Shown: one piece after another, positions 57,468-64,000 of the stretch | Layout: the number at the start of each line of letters is the position of its first letter | Position numbering within the stretch: position 1 is the stretch's first letter | Assembly (NCBI RefSeq): GCF_003993795.1 | Contig: NZ_RWKV01000003.1 | Span: 124,001-188,000 of the forward strand | DNA from: Aquabacter cavernae | Lineage (GTDB): Bacteria; Pseudomonadota; Alphaproteobacteria; Rhizobiales; Xanthobacteraceae | Reading direction: 5' to 3' | DNA: 64,000 nucleotides | Notes under the pieces: model-generated | What the model saw: the letters and a program-made list of their open reading frames with translations, nothing else | Told to the model about the DNA's origin: nothing | Databases searched by the model: none | Made by a program: the position numbers and the translations under genes

Positions 57468-58970
57468 TCAGGCGCCGGTGGGATAGTTGGGGCTCTCGCG
57501 GGTGATGGTCACGTCATGGACGTGGCTTTCGCGCAGGCCCGCGGAGGAGATGCGCACGAAGCGCGCCCGGGCCTGGAACTCCTTGAGGTTCTCGCCGCCC
57601 ACATAGCCCATGGCGGCGCGCAGGCCGCCGGCGAGCTGGTGCAGCACCGCCCCGACCGGGCCCTTGTACGCCACCTGCCCCTCGACGCCTTCCGGCACCA
57701 GCTTCAGCGTGTCGCGCACCTCGGCCTGGAAGTAGCGGTCGGCGGAGCCGCGCGCCATGGCACCCACCGAGCCCATGCCGCGATAGGCCTTGTAGGAGCG
57801 GCCCTGATAGAGGAACACCTCGCCGGGGCTCTCGTCCGTGCCCGCGAGAAGTGAACCCACCATGGCGCAGGAGGCGCCCGCCGCCAGCGCCTTGGCGAGG
57901 TCGCCGGAGAACTTGATGCCGCCATCGGCGATGATGGGGGTGCCGGTGGCCTGGGCGGCTTCCACCGCGTCCATCACGGCGGTGAGCTGGGGCACGCCCA
58001 CGCCCGCCACGATGCGGGTGGTGCAAATGGAGCCGGGGCCGATGCCCACCTTGATGGCGTCCGCGCCCGCATCGATCAGCGCCTTGGTGCCGTCCGCCGT
58101 CGCGACGTTGCCGGCGAGGATCTGGGTCTTGTTGGACAGGCGCTTGATGCGGTCCACCTGGTCCAGCACCTTGCGGGAATGGCCATGGGCGGTATCCACC
58201 ACCACGAGGTCCACGCCCGCATCGATGAGGCGCTCCGTGCGCTCGAAACCGTCCTCGCCCACCGTGGTGGCGGCGGCGACGCGCAGGCGCCCCTGCTCGT
58301 CCTTGGCGGCCTCGGGATAGGTCACGGCCTTTTCCATGTCCTTCACGGTGATGAGGCCCACGCAGCGATAATCGCCATCCACCACCAGCAGCTTCTCGAT
58401 GCGGTGCTGGTGCAGCAGGCGCTTGGCCTCTTCCTGCTGGACGCTTTCATTCACGGTGATGAGCCGGTCCTTGGTCATCAGCTCGCGCACGGGCGTGGCG
58501 GGATCGGTGGCGAAGCGCACGTCGCGATTGGTGAGAATGCCCACCAGCTTGCCGCCCCGGCCGTTGGAGCCGTGCTCCACCACCGGGATGCCCGAGATGC
58601 CGTGCCGCTTCATGAGGGCGAGGGCGTCCGCCAGGGTGTCGTCGGGATAGACGGTGACGGGGTTCACCACCATGCCGGATTCGAACTTCTTCACCTGCCG
58701 CACATGCTCCGCCTGCGCCTCGGGCGTGAGGTTGCGGTGGATCACGCCGATGCCGCCTGCCTGGGCCATGGCGATGGCGAGGCGGGATTCCGTCACCGTG
58801 TCCATGGCGGCGGAGATAATGGGCAGGTTGAGGGTGATGGTGTTGGTGAGGCGCGTGACGAGATTCACGCCGCCGGGCATGACGTCGGACGGACCGGGGA
58901 CGAGCAGAACGTCGTCGAAGGTCAGGGCTTCGCGAAACAGGGAGCCGGGGGGGGTAGCGAACGAGGACAT
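57468..58970 (-). CDS. guaB: Inosine-5'-monophosphate dehydrogenase
   Basis: Oxidises IMP to XMP, the committed step of GMP synthesis. The 500-residue protein has the usual barrel ([45 protein letters not shown]), a pair of CBS domains (about 100-215), and the catalytic loop [11 protein letters not shown] with Cys316; [10 protein letters not shown] is the flap region. ATG at 58970 has GGAG upstream and the frame before it is not conserved in type. Confidence 0.97.
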   Translation of the reverse strand: MSSFATPPGSLFREALTFDDVLLVPGPSDVMPGGVNLVTRLTNTITLNLPIISAAMDTVTESRLAIAMAQAGGIGVIHRNLTPEAQAEHVRQVKKFESGMVVNPVTVYPDDTLADALALMKRHGISGIPVVEHGSNGRGGKLVGILTNRDVRFATDPATPVRELMTKDRLITVNESVQQEEAKRLLHQHRIEKLLVVDGDYRCVGLITVKDMEKAVTYPEAAKDEQGRLRVAAATTVGEDGFERTERLIDAGVDLVVVDTAHGHSRKVLDQVDRIKRLSNKTQILAGNVATADGTKALIDAGADAIKVGIGPGSICTTRIVAGVGVPQLTAVMDAVEAAQATGTPIIADGGIKFSGDLAKALAAGASCAMVGSLLAGTDESPGEVFLYQGRSYKAYRGMGSVGAMARGSADRYFQAEVRDTLKLVPEGVEGQVAYKGPVGAVLHQLAGGLRAAMGYVGGENLKEFQARARFVRISSAGLRESHVHDVTITRESPNYPTGA

Positions 58971-59304
58971 GGCCAACTCCTCTGCCGCGCCAGAGTGGCT
59001 TGCGGCACGTTGCGAATGGAGCGGCGCCGGTCGCCGCACGCATTTCGAGTTGGCGGTGGCGCATACCATGGGCGCGCGACGATTAGAAGACCTTCCGTCG
59101 TCCGCAACGGCGCGGTTCCGCCATGCGTCCAGCGCAGGTGTCAGGGGATTCAGAGCGGCCGCATTCGAGTGACTTATAAAATAATCAATGAAATCAATGA
59201 ATTGGTTGTCTTGCCTGCGGCGATTGTCGCTTCGACTTTCGCTGGAGATGCTCTAAAGTCCCGCCGGTTTACGTCAGGGAGGGCGCCGGTCGGGCGTTGA
59301 GGCC
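58971..59304. other. Intergenic region between guaB and nnrU-like genes
   Basis: These 334 bases separate divergent genes. The part 59170-59260 is the A+T-richest (TTATAAAATAATCAATGAAATCAATGAATTGG), with ATCAATGAA directly repeated, and should hold the promoters. No dyad or small gene stands out. Confidence 0.5.
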
Positions 59305-59871
59305 ATGGTGATGATGCTGTTCGGCCTCGTGGTCTTCCTCGGGGTGCATGTGGTGTCCAGCCTGCGCGGGTTCAGGGCAAAGCTCATCGGTGCGCTCGGG
59401 GAAGGAGGCTATAAGGGCTTCTATTCCCTGCTGGCCGCCAGCGGCCTCCTGCTCACGGCTTATGGCTTTGCCCTGTGGCGGGCGGAAGGGCCGGCCCAGC
59501 TCTGGGTGCCGCCCATGGGCCTGCGGCACCTCGCGTTGCTGCTCATGGTGTTCGCCTGCATCTTCTTCGTGGCTGCCTATGTGCCGAGCCACATCCGCAC
59601 CCGCATGAAGCATCCCTTGCTGGTGGGCCTGAAGACCTGGGCTCTCGCCCATCTTTTGGCCAATGGCGATGCCGCCTCCATGACCCTGTTCCTCGCCGTG
59701 CTCGCCTGGGCGGTCTATGACCGCATCTCGCTGAAGCGGCGCGGCGCCGTCGTGCAGCCGGCTCCGAAGGGATTTGGCGGGGACGCGGTGGCCGTTGTGG
59801 GCGGACTGGCGCTCTACGGCTTGCTCGCCTTCGTCTTCCATCCCTATGTGATCGGCGTTCCCGTCATGTGA
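59305..59871 (+). CDS. NnrU family membrane protein
   Basis: A 188-residue protein with about five transmembrane segments. The NnrU hallmarks are present: FLGVHVVSSLRGFRAKLIGALGEGGYKGFYSLLAASGLLL at the N-terminus and HPLLVGLKTWALAHLLANGD in the middle; the segment is related to isorcinene/NnrU-type cyclases. NnrU was first noted near denitrification genes, but no nitrate, nitrite or nitric oxide gene is present here, so the link is not supported by context. Confidence 0.9.
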   Translation: MVMMLFGLVVFLGVHVVSSLRGFRAKLIGALGEGGYKGFYSLLAASGLLLTAYGFALWRAEGPAQLWVPPMGLRHLALLLMVFACIFFVAAYVPSHIRTRMKHPLLVGLKTWALAHLLANGDAASMTLFLAVLAWAVYDRISLKRRGAVVQPAPKGFGGDAVAVVGGLALYGLLAFVFHPYVIGVPVM

Positions 59872-59929
59872 GACGGCGCCCGGACCAAAGCGGCCGACAG
59901 AGCCGCCATTAATTCGTTGAGGAAAGCAT

Positions 59930-60760
59930 ATGTCCATCCAAGCCGATGCCCGCCGGATCACGGCGCCCGAGATCCGTGCGCGCAAGGGCGGCGATCCCAT
60001 CGTCAGCCTTACCTCCTACCATGCCCATACCGCCCAGCTGCTGGACCGGCATGTGGACGTCATCCTGGTGGGCGACAGCCTGGGCATGGTGATGCACGGC
60101 CTGGAGACCACCGTGCCCGTCACCGTGGAAATGATGATCGTGCACGGTCGCGCCGTGGTGCGCGGCACCAAGCGGGCGCTCATCACCGTGGACCTGCCCT
60201 TCGGCAGCTATGAGGCGAGCCCCGTGGAGGCGTTCCACACCGCGGTGCGCGTGCTGAAGGAGACCGGCGCGGGCGCGGTGAAGCTGGAAGGCGGCGTGCG
60301 CATGGCGGAAACCGTGCGCTTCCTGGTGGACCGGGGCATTCCCGTCATGGGCCATGTGGGCCTCACCCCTCAGGCCATCAATACGCTCGGCTCCTTCAAG
60401 GCGCGCGGCCGCGACGAGGCGGAGGCGCGCATGATCATCGAGGACGGCCGGGCCATCGCGGAGGCGGGGGCCTTCGCCATCGTGGTGGAGGCGGTGGCCG
60501 AGCCGGTCGCCCGCCAGATCACCCAGGAGGTGGCGCCGCCCACCATCGGCATCGGCGGAAGCCCGGCCTGCGACGGCCAGATCCTGGTGCTTGAGGACAT
60601 GCTGGGCCTCGGCGCACGGGTGCCGAAATTCGTGAAGAAGTATGCCGAGCTGGGCCCGGCCATCGAGGAAGCGGTGGGCCGCTATGCCGAGGAAGTGCGC
60701 GCCCGCACGTTCCCCGGCCCGGAGCACACCTATGCGCCGAAGGCGCCCAAGGCGCCGTGA
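59930..60760 (+). CDS. panB: Ketopantoate hydroxymethyltransferase
   Basis: First committed enzyme of pantothenate synthesis, transferring hydroxymethyl from methylene-THF to ketoisovalerate. The 276-residue protein contains MLTAYDA-type region [38 protein letters not shown]-type [17 protein letters not shown] and HVGLTPQ, all metal- or substrate-contacting. GAGGAAA precedes the ATG. Its stop overlaps the next start (GTGA), so the beta-lactamase-like gene is coupled to it. panC is not adjacent. Confidence 0.96.
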   Translation: MSIQADARRITAPEIRARKGGDPIVSLTSYHAHTAQLLDRHVDVILVGDSLGMVMHGLETTVPVTVEMMIVHGRAVVRGTKRALITVDLPFGSYEASPVEAFHTAVRVLKETGAGAVKLEGGVRMAETVRFLVDRGIPVMGHVGLTPQAINTLGSFKARGRDEAEARMIIEDGRAIAEAGAFAIVVEAVAEPVARQITQEVAPPTIGIGGSPACDGQILVLEDMLGLGARVPKFVKKYAELGPAIEEAVGRYAEEVRARTFPGPEHTYAPKAPKAP

Positions 60761-61590
60761 CCGCGCGCCGGATCCGCGCCGGCCTGCTGGCGGCGGGGCT
60801 TCTGACCGCACTCGGCCTTCCGGGCATCGCCCGGGCGGCGGAGGAATGCTTTCTCGTGACCGAGCTGAAGACCGCTCGGGTCGCGGCGAAGCAGGGGCTG
60901 TGCGCCGCGCGCCATTCCCCGGTCGAGACCTTCGACATTCCCCTGGCGCTCCTCGGCTATGAGGCGGGCTTCCTGCGCAGCGAGCGCGAGCCAGTGCTGA
61001 ACCCGCCGGCCCCCATGGCGGGCGTACCTCCGCTGTCCGGCCCGGCTGCGGAACCGCAGACCCCGCAGGGCTGGGTACGCCATCAGGTGGCCTGGTATGG
61101 CGGTGCCGTGGCCCGCGCGGTGGGGCGGGAGCGCCTTGCCGCCGGCCTGCATGCCTTTCTCTACGGCAACGAAAATCTCTCCGGTGATCCCGGCGTGCCG
61201 GACGGGTTCGCCCAGTCGTGGCTGTCCTCGTCCCTCGCCATCTCACCGCGCGAGCAGGTGGATTTCCTGCGCAAGATGCTGAATGGCGAACTGCCCGTTC
61301 CGGCCGAGGCGGTGGGGCGCACGGTCGCGCTCCTGAAGCAGCCCGAGACACCCGCGGGATATGAGCTGTTCGGCGTTTCCGGCACGGGGCATCTGCGGCT
61401 GGCCGATGCCGTGCTGGACCGCTCCCGCCCACTCGGCTGGTTCGTGGGCTGGGCCGAGAAGGGCGGACGCACCTTCGTCTTCGTGCGCTTCATGTCCCTG
61501 GACATTCCGGCGGACGAGCCGCTGGGTGTCCGCGCCCGGCGCCAGACCCTCAGCGCGCTCGCCGCCGTCCTCGCCGCGCAGGAGCGATAG
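60757..61590 (+). CDS. Class D beta-lactamase-like exported protein lacking catalytic residues
   Basis: A 277-residue secreted protein (signal peptide to about residue 27) that follows the class D (OXA/BlaR sensor) fold. Conserved structural phrases include [19 protein letters not shown] (YGN at 136-138), [25 protein letters not shown] and [10 protein letters not shown]. The three active-site motifs are lost: the STFK position reads ETFD (57-60), SxV reads QVA (110-112) and KTG reads VSG (207-209). It cannot be a serine beta-lactamase as written; a binding or scaffolding role is more likely. GTG start coupled to panB by 4 bases. Confidence 0.82.
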   Translation: MTARRIRAGLLAAGLLTALGLPGIARAAEECFLVTELKTARVAAKQGLCAARHSPVETFDIPLALLGYEAGFLRSEREPVLNPPAPMAGVPPLSGPAAEPQTPQGWVRHQVAWYGGAVARAVGRERLAAGLHAFLYGNENLSGDPGVPDGFAQSWLSSSLAISPREQVDFLRKMLNGELPVPAEAVGRTVALLKQPETPAGYELFGVSGTGHLRLADAVLDRSRPLGWFVGWAEKGGRTFVFVRFMSLDIPADEPLGVRARRQTLSALAAVLAAQER

Positions 61591-61678
61591 GGAGCGATTC
61601 ATTCGCTCTCTATCAATCGTCCGGAGACTGATTTACCGATCGCACCGTTTCAGTCTCATGTGATCGAGCTTTAGCCGG

Positions 61679-62851
61679 ATGCGTCTTTCGGTCCTCGTCT
61701 CTTCCCTCGTGGCGTCCCTGGTGGGGTTCGGGGGAACCCTGGCGCTCATCATCGCCGCCACCGTGGCGGTGGGGGCGAGCCCGGCCGAATCCGCCTCGGC
61801 CGTGGCGGCCCTGTGCGCGGGCGTTGCCGCCACCAGCCTGTTCCTGTCGCTGCGCTACCGCATGCCCATCGTCACGGCCTGGTCCACGCCGGGTGCGGCG
61901 GTCATTGCCACGTTCGGTGGGGGCATCGGCATGCCCAAGGCGGCGGGAGCCTTCATGCTGGCGGGCGCGCTGGTGCTGGCCTGCGCCGCCATCGGCCCCC
62001 TGTCGCGACTGGTGTCGCGCATTCCCATGAGCGTCGCGTCGGCCATGCTGGCCGGCGTTCTGGTGCGTTTCGTCATGGCACTGGCGGACAATGCGGTGGC
62101 CGTGCCTGCCATGGTCCTTCCCATGTTGGTCCTGTTCTTCGTGCTGCGCCTGTGGTCGCCGACGCTGGCGGTGTTCGGCGTTCTTGTGGCGGGGGGCGCT
62201 GCGGTCCTCGCATCGGGTGCGGTGGCGCTGGGCGACATCCGCCTCGCCGCACCGCATCTCGTGCCGGTGGTGCCGCAATTCGAGGTGCCGGTTCTGCTCG
62301 GCCTCGGCATTCCCCTGTTCCTTGTCACCATGGCGGCGCAGAACCTGCCCGGCCTCGCCGTGCTGCGCACCTTCGGCTACAACCCCTCGGCCACGCCGTC
62401 GCTGGCGGCCACGGGCGCGGCCAGCGTGCTGCTGGCCCCCTTCGGCGCCACGGGCATCAATCTCGCGGCCATCACCGCCGCCATCACCGCCAATCCCGAT
62501 GCCCATCCCGATCCCGCCCGGCGCTATCTGGCGGGCGTTGCCTATGGCGGGTGGTATATCCTTCTCGCTATTTCGGGCGCCTCGCTGGTGGCGATCTTCG
62601 CGGCGCTGCCCCCGGCCTTCATCGCTACCGTGGCGGGCCTTGCCCTGCTGTCCCCGCTCACGGGGGCCTTGGCCGGGGCGCTTCAGGACGAGCGCGACCG
62701 GCTCGCGGCGGTGGCCACCTTCGCCACCACCGCCTCGGGCGTCGCGGTGGCGGGCATGGGCGCACCCTTCTGGGGCCTTATGGCCGGTCTCGCGGTGCTG
62801 GGATTCGATCGCCTTCGCGAGCGATTTGCCACGATGAAGCCGCATGGCTAG
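61679..62851 (+). CDS. BenE family benzoate/H+ symporter-like transporter
   Basis: A 390-residue membrane protein with about 12 helices of the BenE family, proton-linked importers of benzoate and related acids. PIVTAWSTPGAAVIAT and QNLPGLAVLRTFGYNPSATPSL are BenE signatures, as is GATGINLAAITAAITANPDAHPDPARRYLAGV. No aromatic degradation gene is in the window, so the substrate remains open. Start ATG at 61679 is followed directly by the first helix. Confidence 0.92.
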   Translation: MRLSVLVSSLVASLVGFGGTLALIIAATVAVGASPAESASAVAALCAGVAATSLFLSLRYRMPIVTAWSTPGAAVIATFGGGIGMPKAAGAFMLAGALVLACAAIGPLSRLVSRIPMSVASAMLAGVLVRFVMALADNAVAVPAMVLPMLVLFFVLRLWSPTLAVFGVLVAGGAAVLASGAVALGDIRLAAPHLVPVVPQFEVPVLLGLGIPLFLVTMAAQNLPGLAVLRTFGYNPSATPSLAATGAASVLLAPFGATGINLAAITAAITANPDAHPDPARRYLAGVAYGGWYILLAISGASLVAIFAALPPAFIATVAGLALLSPLTGALAGALQDERDRLAAVATFATTASGVAVAGMGAPFWGLMAGLAVLGFDRLRERFATMKPHG

Positions 62852-62926
62852 TTTAGCCGCCCTCACGGGGAGGTGCTCAAGCGCCTCCCGGCGGCCCGTT
62901 TCACCGGACCCTATATCAGGCCAGGC

Positions 62927-63589
62927 ATGACCGACATTTTCCACGAGATCGAAGAGGACCTGCGGCGCGAACGATTCCGGCGCCTGTGGGACCGCTACGG
63001 CCTGTATCTGATCCTCCTGTGCGTGGCGATCGTCGGCGCGGCCGGGGCCTGGAGCGGCTATCGCTATTGGACGCAGACCCAGTCCGAGGCATCCGGCGCG
63101 CGCTTCGAGGCGGCGAACCGCTTGATCGCGGACGGCAATGTGAAGGACGCCGAGACCGCCCTCGACGCCTTGTCGAAGGACGGCACCACCGGCTACCGGG
63201 TTCTGGCGCGCTTCCGCGACGCCGGGCTCCTCGGCCGCACCGATCGCGCCGCCGCCGTCGCTGCCTATGACGCGCTCGCCACCGATGCGTCGGTCGGGGC
63301 CACCGGCCAGGACGTGGCGCGCATTCGCGCCAGCCTGCTGCTGGTGGATACCGCGCCGCTGGCCGAGATGGTCCAGCGCATGCAGCCGCTGGCGGATGGC
63401 ACCGGGCCCATGCGCCACTCCGCGCGCCAGATCCTGGCGCTCGCCCATTTCAAGGCGGGCGACCTGAAGGCGGCCGGAGCCGTGGCCCAGTCCATTCTCG
63501 ATGATCCCGAGACGCCGCCGGCCATCCGCAGCCAAGGCCAGTTGATCCGTACCCTGACCGCCGCCGCCGAGGCGGCATCCGCGCCCTAG
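62927..63589 (+). CDS. Inner-membrane tetratricopeptide-like protein (YfgM-type)
   Basis: A 220-residue protein with a charged cytoplasmic start (TDIFHEIEEDLRRERFRRLWDRYG), one membrane helix (about 26-45) and a periplasmic helical-repeat domain rich in alanine. This matches the TPR_21/YfgM family, which assists the Sec translocon and periplasmic chaperones. As in many proteobacteria it lies just before der, with a small lipoprotein between, a conserved arrangement (YfgM-BamB/YfgL-Der in E. coli). ATG at 62927 fits the family start; the frame runs further upstream. Confidence 0.9.
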   Translation: MTDIFHEIEEDLRRERFRRLWDRYGLYLILLCVAIVGAAGAWSGYRYWTQTQSEASGARFEAANRLIADGNVKDAETALDALSKDGTTGYRVLARFRDAGLLGRTDRAAAVAAYDALATDASVGATGQDVARIRASLLLVDTAPLAEMVQRMQPLADGTGPMRHSARQILALAHFKAGDLKAAGAVAQSILDDPETPPAIRSQGQLIRTLTAAAEAASAP

Positions 63590-63604
63590 CCCGTGAGGTC
63601 CGCC

Positions 63605-63871
63605 ATGCCCCGATCCCTCACCCGGTCCCTGCGTCTCGTGCTCGCCCTCGGCTGCGGCCTCGCGCTCACGGGCTGCGAGACCTTCGACAAGATCAACCCC
63701 TTCGGTGAGAAGGAAACCCCGCTGTCGGGCGACCGGCGGCAGGTCTTCCCCGAGGGCGTGCCCGGCGTGACCTATTCCGGCCCCGTGGCGCAGCCGAGCA
63801 ATGCCAATATCGCCCTTCCCGCCGCCGGCGCGCCTGCGCAGCCGGGCGCCGCGGGCGCGCCGAACAACTGA
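63605..63871 (+). CDS. Small lipoprotein upstream of der
   Basis: An 88-residue lipoprotein: the signal peptide ends LALTGC with the cysteine as lipid anchor near residue 24, then a short Pro/Ala-rich chain (ETFDKINPFGEKE at its start). It occupies the position of bamB in the yfgM-bamB-der order of other proteobacteria but is far too short to be a BamB beta-propeller and shows no repeats. I do not recognise the family. GTG at 63593 is an alternative start four codons earlier. Confidence 0.75.
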   Translation: MPRSLTRSLRLVLALGCGLALTGCETFDKINPFGEKETPLSGDRRQVFPEGVPGVTYSGPVAQPSNANIALPAAGAPAQPGAAGAPNN

Positions 63872-63895
63872 TCCCTTGCCCCGGGCGGAAGTCTC

Positions 63896-64000
63896 ATGTC
63901 CTTCACTTTGGCCATTGTCGGCCGCCCGAACGTGGGCAAGTCCACGCTCTTCAACCGCCTGGTGGGCAAGAAGCTCGCTCTGGTCGATGACCGGCCGGGC
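63896..64000 (+). CDS. der: Ribosome-assembly GTPase Der, N-terminal fragment (3' end outside window)
   Basis: Only the first 35 codons are visible. They read [31 protein letters not shown], the first G-domain of Der/EngA with the P-loop GRPNVGKST and the start of switch I. Der has two tandem G-domains and acts in 50S ribosome assembly. The ATG at 63896 is 24 bases after the lipoprotein stop; the gene continues past the window. Confidence 0.93.
   Translation, partial: MSFTLAIVGRPNVGKSTLFNRLVGKKLALVDDRPG

Noticed and set aside
60757-61590. Functional class D beta-lactamase
   Set aside because: The SxxK, SxV and KTG motifs are all replaced, so serine acylation chemistry is not possible as written.

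Overview
The window is high-GC chromosomal DNA from an alphaproteobacterium. Homospermidine synthase, paired polyhydroxybutyrate depolymerases, an NnrU homologue, HyuA-HyuB-type fused oxoprolinase beside a TRAP transporter, a short PmtA-like methyltransferase and a Flp-pilin/TadV pair together suggest Hyphomicrobiales, possibly a Xanthobacter/Azorhizobium/Ancylobacter-like organism. That placement is inference from gene content, not from a marker-gene comparison. No rRNA, tRNA, CRISPR array or integrase was recognised.

Layout. 1-6458: the C-terminal half of an RND efflux pump, the methionine importer metNIQ, and a three-gene minus-strand run (Trm112-like protein, exported hydrolase, 93-residue protein). 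6815-17530: EamA transporter, glutathione transferase, PHB depolymerase, homospermidine synthase, FrsA-like hydrolase, MFS exporter, Flp pilin with its prepilin peptidase, and a coupled M17 aminopeptidase / NlpC-P60 pair. 17749-21198: a complete modEABC molybdate locus with a ModE box in front. 21347-29978: semialdehyde dehydrogenase, exonuclease III, an OmpR-type regulator with a cyclic-nucleotide-binding partner, an L,D-transpeptidase, the lutABC lactate oxidation operon and an exported lipase-like protein.

29993-33020 is the accessory part of the window. It has clearly lower G+C and carries three overlapping minus-strand genes: XRE-ASCH, a PIN-GNAT-ASCH/PUA-like triple fusion, and a small P-loop kinase-like protein. 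No known named system fits all three, and this is the best candidate for an undescribed system, probably RNA-directed.

33022-41772: a second, divergent PHB depolymerase, then a MarR-type regulator and a TRAP transporter facing a fused 5-oxoprolinase/hydantoinase across a 19-bp perfect palindrome. 41858-53630: lytic transglycosylase, galE, galU, pmtA-like, a degenerate histidine phosphatase, pyrF, dapB, SGNH hydrolase, HdeD-like protein, a repeat-bearing L,D-transpeptidase, and an ArsR-methyltransferase regulator (SahR-like) that starts inside a perfect palindrome and leads the metF-metH unit. 53670-64000: metH, guaB, nnrU, panB, an inactive-looking class D beta-lactamase homologue coupled to panB, a BenE-type transporter, an inner-membrane TPR protein, a small lipoprotein and the start of der.

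Themes that connect the genes are methionine supply (metNIQ import; MetF/MetH synthesis under an ArsR regulator), PHB turnover (two depolymerases), cell-envelope remodelling (MltB, two L,D-transpeptidases, NlpC/P60, GalE/GalU) and small-molecule uptake coupled to catabolism (TRAP/oxoprolinase, lutABC).
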